Part shown: piece by piece, positions 1 to 5,419 of the stretch
Layout: each line of letters opens with the position of its first letter
How positions within the stretch are numbered: the stretch's first letter is position 1
Source: CAZQYB01 sp964582985
Lineage (GTDB): Bacteria > Planctomycetota > Phycisphaerae > Sedimentisphaerales > Anaerobacaceae
Direction: 5' to 3'
Length of the DNA: 6,005 nt
Assembly: GCA_964582985.1 (NCBI GenBank)
Contig: CAZOUM010000104.1
Span: 1-6,005, forward strand
Notes under the pieces: generated by a model
The model's database searches: none
Told to the model about the DNA's origin: nothing
The model's input: the letters and a program-made list of their open reading frames with translations, nothing else
Program-made: the position numbers and the translations under genes

Positions 1-224
1 TGCACGCCTCCCATCCCCGCCTCATGATACTTTTCCAGATGCTCGGTCAGCCCTTCTTTATCAACCGCGCTGCCCAGCCACCACCAGTACGTCCACGGCT
101 TACTCTCTCGTGTCACCTCCGGCCAACTCAATGCGGCTGACTTTTTTTTCTTCCCGCACCCACAAAGCGCAAACAAAACCGCCGCCGTGGCGACTACAAC
201 CAAAACTCTCACGATGTGCTTCAT
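1..224 (-). CDS. Lipoprotein glycoside hydrolase, GH106-like, N-terminal part only
   Basis: The gene starts at ATG 224 and runs off the left edge, leaving 74 codons. Residues 1-23 form a lipoprotein signal: K2 and R6, a hydrophobic core (VLVVVATAAVLFAL), then an LCGC lipobox with the acylated Cys at 23, followed by four lysines. The mature start reads SWPEVTRESKPWTYWWWLGS, then a helix-like EHLEKYHEAGMGGV segment. A Pro-aromatic-WWW-G motif followed by an 'aG.GGv' turn is what I know from the first barrel strand and helix of GH106-type alpha-L-rhamnosidases and related planctomycete and Bacteroidetes hydrolases. The inferred role is removal of rhamnose or similar sugars from plant or algal polysaccharides outside the cytoplasm. 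The start is well supported: AAGGGAAAAGAT lies directly before the ATG, and its AAGG comes from a tandem heptamer array. The catalytic domain is outside the window, so the exact family is uncertain. Confidence 0.75.
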   Translation of the reverse strand, partial: MKHIVRVLVVVATAAVLFALCGCGKKKKSAALSWPEVTRESKPWTYWWWLGSAVDKEGLTEHLEKYHEAGMGGV

Positions 225-229
225 ATCTT

Positions 230-264
230 TTCCCTTTTTCCTTTTTCCTTTTGCCTTTTGCCTT
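230..264. repeat. Tandem heptamer array, 5 units
   Basis: Five head-to-tail 7-bp units on the plus strand: TTCCCTT, TTTCCTT twice, then TTGCCTT twice. Only the second and third positions change. The array ends 5 bp before the ATG of the hydrolase gene on the opposite strand, where the units read AAGGNAA and so supply its Shine-Dalgarno sequence. Confidence 0.85.
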
Positions 265-464
265 ATCGTTTGGCCCACTAAGAGAACAAAAAAATCGTTC
301 CCACGCAAGGGTTCTAAAATCAATCAAAACTGCATGTAGTCAGGAACAAAAACCGCAAATTTTCAAAAAATTTTTACTCGTTTCTCCATAAGGATTTAGG
401 CAGACCCTTCGACTGCGCTGCGGGCAAGTTTTCAGCGCAAATGCGCAAGTTGAGCCAATTATGG

Positions 465-489
465 AGGCAGTGCCTCGTGGCACATGCCT
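465..489. other. Strong hairpin (10-bp stem, TCGT loop)
   Basis: AGGCA-GTGCC (465-474) pairs with GGCAC-A-TGCCT (479-489) around a TCGT loop, with a single bulged A at 484. The 9-mer TGCCTCGTG also occurs twice as a direct repeat (471-479 and 485-493). There is no T-run on either side, so it is not a canonical intrinsic terminator. It may be a fragment of a dispersed palindromic repeat or a structure in the HNH leader. Confidence 0.6.
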
Positions 490-496
490 CGTGATT

Positions 497-520
497 GGTT
501 AAATGGTTAATTGGTTAAAT
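497..520. repeat. Triple tandem octamer GGTTAAWT
   Basis: Three consecutive 8-bp units: GGTTAAAT, GGTTAATT, GGTTAAAT. The region 491-512 recurs in inverted orientation at 5106-5126 with a single 1-nt gap. Confidence 0.8.
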
Positions 521-522
521 GC

Positions 523-550
523 CTACTCACAACTAACTACTCACTACTCA
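523..550. repeat. Tandem heptamer array CTACTCA, 4 units
   Basis: The units are CTACTCA, CAACTAA, CTACTCA and CTACTCA. The array ends 7 bp before the GGGGG run that serves as the ribosome-binding site of the HNH gene. It shares its 7-bp period with the other arrays in this window but not its sequence. Confidence 0.8.
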
Positions 551-566
551 CCAATCCGGGGGTTCT

Positions 567-1154
567 TTGCAGTATCGCATCAACATTCCAGATTGGCTTG
601 ACGGCCCATTAATCCGGCTGGCCCTTTTATATCGCCGCCTCCGCTACGGCTATCCCTTTCGCCGCATCCCACTGACCCAGGGCAAATACGCCATAGTCGA
701 CCCCGATGATTACGAGCGATTAAATAAGTACAAATGGTATGCCGCCAGGTGCAAGAACACCTTTTACGCCGGCCGACACACCAAAACCGGCAAAGACGGA
801 AAGCGAATCTACATTAAGATGCACCGGCAAGTTATCAACCCGCCCTGGCCTCTGGTCGTCGATCATATCAACCGTTATGGCTTCGATAATCGCAAAGCCA
901 ATCTCCGCCCCGCAACACGCTCACAGAACAACCTGAACAAGTCATTTATCAAGACAAAGCCCTCTTCATCGAAATACAGAGGAGTAAGCTGGTACAAACG
1001 CAGAAAGATATGGCACGTCCAGGTAGGCATTAACGGCAAATTCAAATTCATCGGATATTTCCACAACGAAATCGAAGCCGCAAAAGCATACGACCAAGCG
1101 GCCAAAAAACACCATAAGGAGTTTGCCGTCCTGAATTTCCCCTTGCCCCGTTAG
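567..1154 (+). CDS. HNH endonuclease with C-terminal AP2 DNA-binding domain
   Basis: A 195-aa free-standing endonuclease of the HNH-AP2 type. It has a basic N-terminal segment (RRLRYGYPFRRIPLTQGKYA, residues 23-42), then an HNH/NUMOD4-like core. Visible core residues are H86 in KMHR, the VVDHIN motif (D99, H100, N102), then DNR..NLR (D107-L113) and the NN pair at 121-122. Residues 137-191 form an AP2 domain, beginning YRGV and containing W149, the IGYF strand and the EAAKAYDQAA helix, ending AVLNF. These families cut double-stranded DNA with a metal ion, and the AP2 domain gives sequence recognition. Such proteins are often mobile homing enzymes and occur in many copies in some planctomycete genomes. 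The start is TTG at 567, a few bases after GGGGG (558-562). No in-frame ATG is available upstream of the conserved region. No intron or intein is visible, so it appears free-standing. All core residues I expect are present, so it is probably active. Confidence 0.88.
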   Translation: MQYRINIPDWLDGPLIRLALLYRRLRYGYPFRRIPLTQGKYAIVDPDDYERLNKYKWYAARCKNTFYAGRHTKTGKDGKRIYIKMHRQVINPPWPLVVDHINRYGFDNRKANLRPATRSQNNLNKSFIKTKPSSSKYRGVSWYKRRKIWHVQVGINGKFKFIGYFHNEIEAAKAYDQAAKKHHKEFAVLNFPLPR

Positions 1155-1181
1155 AGGCATTGTCTCTGCTCTCTAATGGGG
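1146..1181. other. 11-bp hairpin enclosing the HNH stop codon
   Basis: CCCCGTTAGAG (1146-1156) pairs with CTCTAATGGGG (1171-1181), ten Watson-Crick pairs and one G-U, around a 14-nt loop. The TAG stop (1152-1154) lies inside the 5' arm. No T-run follows on either strand, so this is not a standard intrinsic terminator. It could stabilise the 3' end or block read-through into the convergent dcd gene. Confidence 0.6.
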
Positions 1182-1198
1182 GCGGTCTTGAATTTCAA

Positions 1199-1236
1199 CA
1201 AATGAAAATAGTTAGCCCCCCACCAACTGCTAACCA
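1199..1236 (-). terminator. Possible weak intrinsic terminator of dcd
   Basis: Read on the minus strand, TGGTTAGC (1236-1229) pairs with GCTAACTA (1216-1209), with one G-U pair, around a G-rich 12-nt loop. A T-rich stretch (TTTTCATTT) follows. The stem overlaps the TAG stop of the deaminase gene (1232-1230). The long loop and interrupted T-tract make this a moderate candidate only. Confidence 0.4.
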
Positions 1237-1817
1237 GTTCCCTCGGGCGTTTGCTGCCCGTGAAACTGGCTTCGATTCGTTTCTATCTGGCCTGTGACTT
1301 CCTCAATAAGCAACTGAGCAATTGGCATCTGACTGTGTAGCAAAAATGGTGTTCCGCCAAGGTTAATAATTTCAAGTGTGAGCTGTCCCGACCATTCTGG
1401 ATGAACAGTGGGGGCGGTGAAATGAACGAGCAATCCACACCTAGCCCTACTGCTTTTTCCTTCAATTCTAGCTCCCAAATAAGGTGGACCTTTTTCAACG
1501 GGCAACTCAATGGTTTCCAAGGTTTGGGCAAGGATAAATTCGTTTTTTTCCAAATGATAAGGGCGATTTTCTTCTAAAGTGTGCTTTCTTGAATTCTTAG
1601 CTATAAGATCTGCTATGCTCCCCGGCGCCAGGAAGTCATAAGCATATGTGCTGGGTTTAGGGATCGTGATTTCATTGCCAAGTCTCAAATCAACCGAGTG
1701 TGTATCATATGGGCAATACTTAACACCTATACCTTTCTTTCGAGGTTGAGGTTCTGGTTTGATCACAAGTCTTCCTTCGTCCAGTGCTTTCTGAATTTCA
1801 AGGTTCGACAGAATCAT
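1230..1817 (-). CDS. dcd: dCTP deaminase (Dcd family)
   Basis: A 195-aa protein of the trimeric dUTPase/dCTP-deaminase fold, close to the family's usual length. It should convert dCTP to dUTP plus ammonia in the cytoplasm, feeding dTMP synthesis. Some members also hydrolyse the dUTP to dUMP. Visible motifs are SVDLRLG (41-47); ARIEGKSSRARCGL (116-129), which carries the conserved Ser-Ser and Arg; HFTAPTVHPEWSGQLTLEI, with the general-base Glu at 149; MPIAQL (164-169); and the C-terminal SQFHGQQTPEG (183-193), which closes the active site. The ATG at 1817 lies 7 nt after the stop of the small upstream gene. The ribosome-binding site is weak (AGG), so translation is probably coupled to that gene. 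I cannot tell from motifs alone whether this is the housekeeping enzyme or an accessory paralogue. Its place among unknown genes makes the latter possible. Confidence 0.9.
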   Translation of the reverse strand: MILSNLEIQKALDEGRLVIKPEPQPRKKGIGVKYCPYDTHSVDLRLGNEITIPKPSTYAYDFLAPGSIADLIAKNSRKHTLEENRPYHLEKNEFILAQTLETIELPVEKGPPYLGARIEGKSSRARCGLLVHFTAPTVHPEWSGQLTLEIINLGGTPFLLHSQMPIAQLLIEEVTGQIETNRSQFHGQQTPEGTG

Positions 1818-1824
1818 CCCAGAC

Positions 1825-2103
1825 CTATTTGACTTGGCTTTTTTTGACTGTTATTGTCCGCCCATTCTCGAATGTCGGCCGAGGAAGGCTAATCAACACC
1901 AAATCACCCTTCTCGTCCAAAGATATCACACGAATCGATCCTTCTACGGTCTTATCCCCAGTGGGTTCTTCATTTAACCTCAAATCTTCCTTTCGAGCGA
2001 ACAGAGAAAAAACTGTAGAGTCGAACATCTGAGCTTGAACAGCAAACTCCCCAGTAAACTGCCCCTCAGATATTGTACAATCGAGCCATTTTTCCCTTCC
2101 CAT
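1825..2103 (-). CDS. Small unknown protein co-transcribed with dcd
   Basis: A 92-aa soluble, charged protein that I do not recognise. It begins GREKWLDCTISEGQFTGEF, and the rest reads like short beta strands: SIRVISL (56-62), DLVLISLP (67-74) and a final TITVKKSQVK. This pattern suggests a small beta-barrel or sandwich. It has no signal peptide, membrane segment or metal-binding cysteine cluster. The ATG at 2103 is favoured because AGGAAAGGGA lies just upstream. A longer reading from TTG 2160 would add 19 poorly supported residues. The gene ends 7 nt before dcd, so the two form a transcriptional unit and may act together. A small regulator or stability partner of the deaminase is possible but unproven. 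Confidence 0.7.
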   Translation of the reverse strand: MGREKWLDCTISEGQFTGEFAVQAQMFDSTVFSLFARKEDLRLNEEPTGDKTVEGSIRVISLDEKGDLVLISLPRPTFENGRTITVKKSQVK

Positions 2104-2740
2104 AATGCACCGTCCCTTTCCTGTCATTTCATCACTGCTTCCCGTACCGGCGGCTGCCAATCGCCCAAAGTAATACCATACAAACTACATCGTCAAAAAA
2201 CGCTATGCCTACTTAGCATTTTTTCTCACTCAACATAAGCTCTTGCCAAAGCTTGGTTTATCAGCAACGTACTATAATCCGCACCATCTTACTTGCGCAC
2301 ATAATACCTGTTAGAATCCAATCACCTTGCTATATAGCAGGCACTTCTTCAAACGAATGAAAGAGATACACGTTCAGATATGTTTCGTTCTTTCATCACC
2401 TTCTAATCAGACCTAAATGATACTTAGGAAATCATGTTATCCTTTTTACCAGAAATCCAACAATAAAGCAAGCACAATCTTAGCTTTCTTACGATTATAC
2501 CTACCGTTACCTCATCTTCTCTTTTTAGCTATACGATTATGCAAAAGGTTAATTCGCCCTAAAAATACAGACTTTCGCTTGGCCTTGACAGCACTTGCAC
2601 TAGGTAAGACGCTGAAAATGCAACCCAAAGTCAAAGCTTAAAAACCAAACCCGCAATCCCCAACAAAACAAAACGCCCGCCCATCTATTTTGTCAGACTC
2701 AATCAACTTTTTCAACAATCCCACTGTCGCTATTATTTTA
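2104..2740. other. 637-bp AT-rich spacer without a credible gene
   Basis: It lies upstream of the small gene-dcd unit and downstream of the DUF6680-like gene. Apart from a weak promoter near the dcd unit, I see an 8-bp hairpin (ATGAAAGA 2357-2364 with TCTTTCAT 2389-2396) and a short heptad-like stretch near 2645-2665. The 12-mer AACCCGCAATCC at 2648-2659 recurs at 3439-3450. No clear terminator for the DUF6680-like gene was found. The length and composition would fit a decayed gene, but I recognise no remnant. Confidence 0.5.
2170..2196 (-). promoter_or_regulatory. Weak candidate promoter of the small gene-dcd unit
   Basis: On the minus strand TTGACG (2196-2191) is followed after 15 bp by TATTAC (2175-2170), about 65 nt before the ATG at 2103. 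The -35 matches the consensus at 5 of 6 bases, but the spacer is short and the -10 is imperfect. Confidence 0.22.
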
Positions 2741-3310
2741 TCAGCGTTTCTCATCCTTGCTTTGAGGAGCCTGTGTTTTTTCACCCGTGGTTTCTTCAAC
2801 AATTCGAATTGGCAGGGACGTTTTCCCTGCGAATAGGCCAACGAGACTATCTCTAAGATAAATTTGCGCCGATTCCGTATCACCGTAACCCTGAGGAGTG
2901 TATGCTCCTCGTTTAAGAAGGACTTTATCAAAATTGTAGTTCAACGAAATTGACATTTCAAAAAGCAAGTCGGTAAGAAGTTCGCGTGATTTCTCGTTCC
3001 AAGCCTCAACTCTAGCATCAAGGCCTGGATCTTTGGGATCTATCCGACCGCTATAAAGATGGTCTCTATATAGCTTCCATGCGTCTACAACCTTTCTGTC
3101 CTTTTTCTTTTCGCCATAGAACTCAAGGTCAATCATATTCAATGCCTGCACATGTGGTAGTGATACTGGGGTTCCTCTTGTTGACATTAATGTTTTGAAT
3201 ATTGCTTCTTTCGCTTGCTTTCTCTGTCGAAGACTCTCAATAAGTTTTTGTAATTGGACCGCAACAATGGGCCCACTTACTATTGCAACAACCATTATGA
3301 TATTTATCAT
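2741..3310 (-). CDS. DUF6680-like membrane-anchored protein
   Basis: A 189-aa protein of unknown function. Residues 3-20 (NIIMVVAIVSGPIVAVQL) form one N-terminal membrane anchor, and the rest is probably cytoplasmic. The block IFKTLMSTRGTPVSLPHVQ (37-55), then ALNMIDLEFYG and VVDAWKLYRDHL (74-85), matches my memory of the DUF6680 family. That family has the same layout: a TM start, then 'f.tLM.tR...ls..Hv.ALN.Idl.Fy' and 'v..aWk.Y..hL'. The segment LLTDLLFEMSISLNYNFDKV also fits the family. It starts at ATG 3310 with AAGGGG about 6 nt upstream. The last 15 or so residues are polar and probably disordered. A 227-bp gap and a candidate promoter separate it from the two upstream genes, so it may be expressed independently. 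The domain has no established activity that I know of. Confidence 0.75.
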   Translation of the reverse strand: MINIIMVVAIVSGPIVAVQLQKLIESLRQRKQAKEAIFKTLMSTRGTPVSLPHVQALNMIDLEFYGEKKKDRKVVDAWKLYRDHLYSGRIDPKDPGLDARVEAWNEKSRELLTDLLFEMSISLNYNFDKVLLKRGAYTPQGYGDTESAQIYLRDSLVGLFAGKTSLPIRIVEETTGEKTQAPQSKDEKR

Positions 3311-3394
3311 AGCCTTCCCCTTCTTTTTTGCTTCAACTCTTAACTATAATTACTCCCACCGGAACTAAGCTAATGCTTCTAGGTCGCTTTCCGG

Positions 3395-3424
3395 ATTATA
3401 ATGTCATTGGGCATACTTTAGCAA
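3395..3424 (-). promoter_or_regulatory. Candidate sigma70-type promoter of the DUF6680-like gene
   Basis: On the minus strand TTGCTA (3424-3419), an 18-bp spacer, then a perfect TATAAT (3400-3395). It lies about 85 bp before the ATG at 3310, in the only gap long enough for a promoter. Confidence 0.45.
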
Positions 3425-3434
3425 CAAAAAATAC

Positions 3435-3462
3435 CCCGAACCCGCAATCCGCACGAAACACA
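3435..3462. repeat. Degenerate heptamer tract
   Basis: It reads as CCCGAAC, CCGCAAT, CCGCACG, AAACACA in a 7-bp frame, much more degenerate than the other arrays. It shares a 12-mer with 2648-2659. It is listed because it matches the pattern of the other spacers; alone it would not be convincing. Confidence 0.3.
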
Positions 3463-3537
3463 TCATCTCGCAGCTATCCATTTTCCTCTTGCTTCCCTTG
3501 TCTGGCCTCTGCGCTCCTTATCTTCCGCCCGCTAACT

Positions 3538-4347
3538 CTACCCTTCCCCTCGCTCAAAATCCTCCTCATCAAAGCCCAAGTCTGTGCCATCAAAAACTTC
3601 CTGGTTCTCCGAATACTTTTTAGCAACTATGTATTCTCTGAACTTGGTCCACGGCCACCAATTAGAAAACTTCGAAATATAGATAACTGCAAGTAACACC
3701 ACCATCCCGAAAATCACTAGTGGTTCCCTCCACAGCATCCATACAAGAACCATAGCCACCCCCAATATGCCGTTCAATACGGCCATCACGCAAAGCAGCC
3801 AGCTCTTTGTTTCCTTTCTCGACAAGTACATAAGGAATTCACGCTTCTTTTCCTCCCACAAGGCAACAGTCTGCACTTTAGTCAGTTTTACCTCCCTCTC
3901 CTTCATGCTTATTGCCTCAACGTACTCTCGCCTTGCCACCTCTCCCGCCGACATCTGCTGAATCTCTTCGGCCAAGTCGTCAAGCTTCTTCGAACGGAGA
4001 AACTGTGCCGCGACAGTCAGAAAGTCCTTCCTCTCGAAAATGGGCTGCGACCAAAGGTACTTCAGCCAACTGTCCCTGGGGGGCAACTCTGGCGCAATTT
4101 TAATACCGGCCAGTAAGTTACTAACCTGTTCTTCTAAATCCGCTCTGTAAAGGCCCAAAAGCAATCGAAATGTCTCATGGGACTCCTGAGGCAACAATTC
4201 GATGGCGCTTTCAAGCTCCGCGCCTGTAACTTGGGCAGCCACAGCTAGTTCGCGCCAATCATCCGTTTTCGCAAGAATAATAGGGTCTATCTCACTAGCA
4301 AGATAATCTGAAAAATGTTTCCTAGTCACGTCCTCGTTGGCAGACAT
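3538..4347 (-). CDS. Unknown two-TM membrane protein with helical N-terminal domain
   Basis: A 269-aa protein that I do not recognise. Residues 1-130 are soluble and helix-rich (for example DWRELAVAAQVTGAELESAI, then ETFRLLLGLYRADLEEQVSNLL). Residues 134-178 are strongly charged and likely form a helical stalk or coiled coil. Two adjacent membrane helices follow at 183-205 (WLLCVMAVLNGILGVAMVLV...) and 209-225, joined by a very short WREP turn, so both ends should face the same side. An aromatic WWPW patch (230-233) lies at the membrane boundary, and the tail from 253 is acidic (DLGFDEEDFERGEG). There is no signal peptide. The ATG at 4347 follows the stop of the upstream gene by 4 nt, and the ribosome-binding site is poor, so translational coupling is likely. 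A cytoplasmic sensor or scaffold domain tethered to the membrane is a reasonable reading but only inference. Confidence 0.75.
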   Translation of the reverse strand: MSANEDVTRKHFSDYLASEIDPIILAKTDDWRELAVAAQVTGAELESAIELLPQESHETFRLLLGLYRADLEEQVSNLLAGIKIAPELPPRDSWLKYLWSQPIFERKDFLTVAAQFLRSKKLDDLAEEIQQMSAGEVARREYVEAISMKEREVKLTKVQTVALWEEKKREFLMYLSRKETKSWLLCVMAVLNGILGVAMVLVWMLWREPLVIFGMVVLLAVIYISKFSNWWPWTKFREYIVAKKYSENQEVFDGTDLGFDEEDFERGEG

Positions 4348-4351
4348 GTTC

Positions 4352-5035
4352 TCATACCCTAAACGATATTTTCACGACATTGGGATGGATATGCCTTTTC
4401 AATTTCGCAACTACCAGCCAATATCTCAGCCAAGAAACGTCACGCCCTTGCTTGTCAGTTATCCTAACATGACGTAAGCTTTCAGCACTGAATATCCCCG
4501 CGGCAGTTGGGGGAGACGACTTAAATTCAAGAGCTAGGCGAATACAGTAAGCCCCATCCAAGAGCGGTGGCTGGGCTTCTGGGGATGCTTTGAAAATCCA
4601 CACAGGGTTTTCGCCCTTTGCAAATTCACAGAAGGTTACTGAACGTCGGCATTTTTTGGTTTTCTGTGATTCCTTCGTACTGGTGTCCTTCTTCCGTTTG
4701 ATGCTCGGCTTGGCCGATACATTCACTTCATGCTCGATCCGCTCGGTGCGCGTCGAATCAACAATTTCTTCAACAGTTTCGTATTGAACGTCTGTGCGTA
4801 TCACATTCACAGCTCGCCCGGAGACAGACGCAGTACACCCTTCCAAAAATCCGTTCGTGTGGACGCATTCCAAACCAATGAATCCCCATCTTCGTGGATA
4901 AATGGCAAAACTCACAGTCAACTCGAATGGCTCGGTCTTACTAAGGTTGAGACCCATGAGACCATTCTTTGCGAGGGACTCATCCAGGTCCAACCAGGTA
5001 CCGCGTATCAAACCATTCTGTTTATCTGTCTTCAC
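4352..5035 (-). CDS. Unknown protein with a lysine-rich middle segment, first gene of the pair
   Basis: A 227-aa protein that I do not recognise. The N-terminal part (about 1-105) looks beta-rich (FELTVSFAIYPRRWGFIGLE...; TASVSGRAVNVI). A basic, low-complexity segment follows (about 110-131, KPSIKRKKDTSTKESQKTKK). The second folded part (about 132-227) contains PVWIFKA, GAYCIRLALEFKSSP and SLRHVRITDKQGRDVSWLRYW. No TM or signal peptide is seen. The basic segment could be a linker or bind nucleic acid or phospholipid. I chose GTG 5035 because GGGGAG lies 5 nt upstream. TTG 5056 is an alternative that adds seven residues but has no ribosome-binding site. The stop lies 4 nt before the two-TM protein's ATG, so the pair should be co-expressed and may form a soluble plus membrane complex. 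Confidence 0.65.
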   Translation of the reverse strand: MKTDKQNGLIRGTWLDLDESLAKNGLMGLNLSKTEPFELTVSFAIYPRRWGFIGLECVHTNGFLEGCTASVSGRAVNVIRTDVQYETVEEIVDSTRTERIEHEVNVSAKPSIKRKKDTSTKESQKTKKCRRSVTFCEFAKGENPVWIFKASPEAQPPLLDGAYCIRLALEFKSSPPTAAGIFSAESLRHVRITDKQGRDVSWLRYWLVVAKLKRHIHPNVVKISFRV

Positions 5036-5069
5036 GTCCGCTCCCCATATCCGCAAAGCTAAACTTGGT

Positions 5070-5139
5070 ATCTCGCATCTAGCGTCCAGAATCGAGCATC
5101 TCGCAAATTAACCATTAACCAATCACCAACTATTCGGGG
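5070..5139. repeat. Degenerate tandem heptamer tract, about 10 units
   Basis: In a fixed 7-bp frame the units run ATCTCGC, ATCTAGC, GTCCAGA, ATCGAGC, ATCTCGC, AAATTAA, CCATTAA, CCAATCA, CCAACTA, TTCGGGG. The unit drifts from ATCNNGC to CCANTNA. The tract lies immediately upstream of the minus-strand unknown operon and contains the right arm of the long inverted repeat. Confidence 0.65.
5106..5126. repeat. Right arm of a long-distance inverted repeat
   Basis: The reverse complement of 5106-5126 equals 491-512 except for one extra A at 503 in the left arm. The arms are about 4.6 kb apart and enclose all the accessory-looking genes of the window. Confidence 0.6.
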
Positions 5140-5179
5140 AAGTTTCCGCTCAACGGTGTGGGTGTTCTATCTCACGGCT

Positions 5180-5227
5180 AAAAATACCACAAAAACAGCA
5201 AAAATCAAGACCAAAAACGCAAAAAAA
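5180..5227. other. Roughly phased A-tracts (possible bent DNA)
   Basis: Runs of five or more A start at 5180, 5191, 5200, 5213 and 5221, a mean spacing of about 10 bp. On the minus strand a weak promoter-like pair, TTGATT (5208-5203), 16 bp, TATTTT (5186-5181), overlaps them and could serve the unknown operon. Confidence 0.3.
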
Positions 5228-5285
5228 CCACAAATATTATTTACTTTTCTGTCCCCTTGCCTGCCCCGCACGAAATAGGCTGCTG

Positions 5286-5330
5286 CCGCAATTTGGTGCG
5301 GGGTCCCCGCTCTCCCTGCGAAAGCAGGGA
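5286..5330. repeat. REP-like palindrome cluster
   Basis: Three palindromes stand side by side. CCGCA/TGCGG (5286-5301) overlaps GCGGGG-T-CCCCGC (5298-5310). A perfect TCCCTGC-GAAA-GCAGGGA hairpin (5313-5330) follows. The last, continuing into TCCAG, resembles the widespread 'CCCGCGAAAGCGGGAATCCAG' class of dispersed palindromic repeats. No transposase gene is present, so it would be a non-autonomous copy. Confidence 0.55.
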
Positions 5331-5349
5331 TCCAGCCTCAATTTTCCCG

Positions 5350-5384
5350 CTTCACGCTTCACTCTTCACTCTTCACGCTTCACG
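5350..5384. repeat. Tandem heptamer array CTTCACK, 5 units
   Basis: Five perfect head-to-tail units that vary only at the last base: CTTCACG, CTTCACT, CTTCACT, CTTCACG, CTTCACG. This is the cleanest array in the window. Confidence 0.9.
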
Positions 5385-5419
5385 AATATGCCGTCTCCGG
5401 CAGCCCAAATGTTGACTAC

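Larger units (their letters stand above)
225..566. other. Divergent spacer between the hydrolase and HNH genes
   Basis: No gene is credible here. The spacer holds a heptamer array (230-264), a stretch at about 400-427 resembling dispersed bacterial repeats of the 'CCCTTCGACTGCGCT' kind, a GCGCA/TGCGC mini-hairpin (435-446), a strong hairpin (465-489), a triple octamer (497-520) and a second heptamer array (523-550). I found no convincing promoter for either flanking gene, although two divergent promoters are expected here. Confidence 0.6.

Noticed and set aside
110..391. A plus-strand 93-codon frame opposite the hydrolase start.
   Set aside because: It is antisense to a well-supported signal peptide and runs through a heptamer array. 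It is a shadow frame.
230..550. A CRISPR array or tRNA-linked attachment site in the left spacer.
   Set aside because: The repeats are 7-8 bp with no spacers between units, and no tRNA-like cloverleaf or integrase is visible.
1230..1817. dUTPase instead of dCTP deaminase.
   Set aside because: The EGKSSRARCGL block and the TLE Glu fit the deaminase subgroup, and the length fits Dcd better than the shorter dUTPases. A bifunctional enzyme remains possible.
2243..2278. TATAAT at 2273-2278 as a promoter.
   Set aside because: No -35 lies at a workable distance, and no plus-strand gene follows.
2417..2641. A plus-strand 74-codon reading frame in the long spacer.
   Set aside because: It has no ribosome-binding site or promoter, a composition driven by AT-rich sequence, and no recognisable motif.
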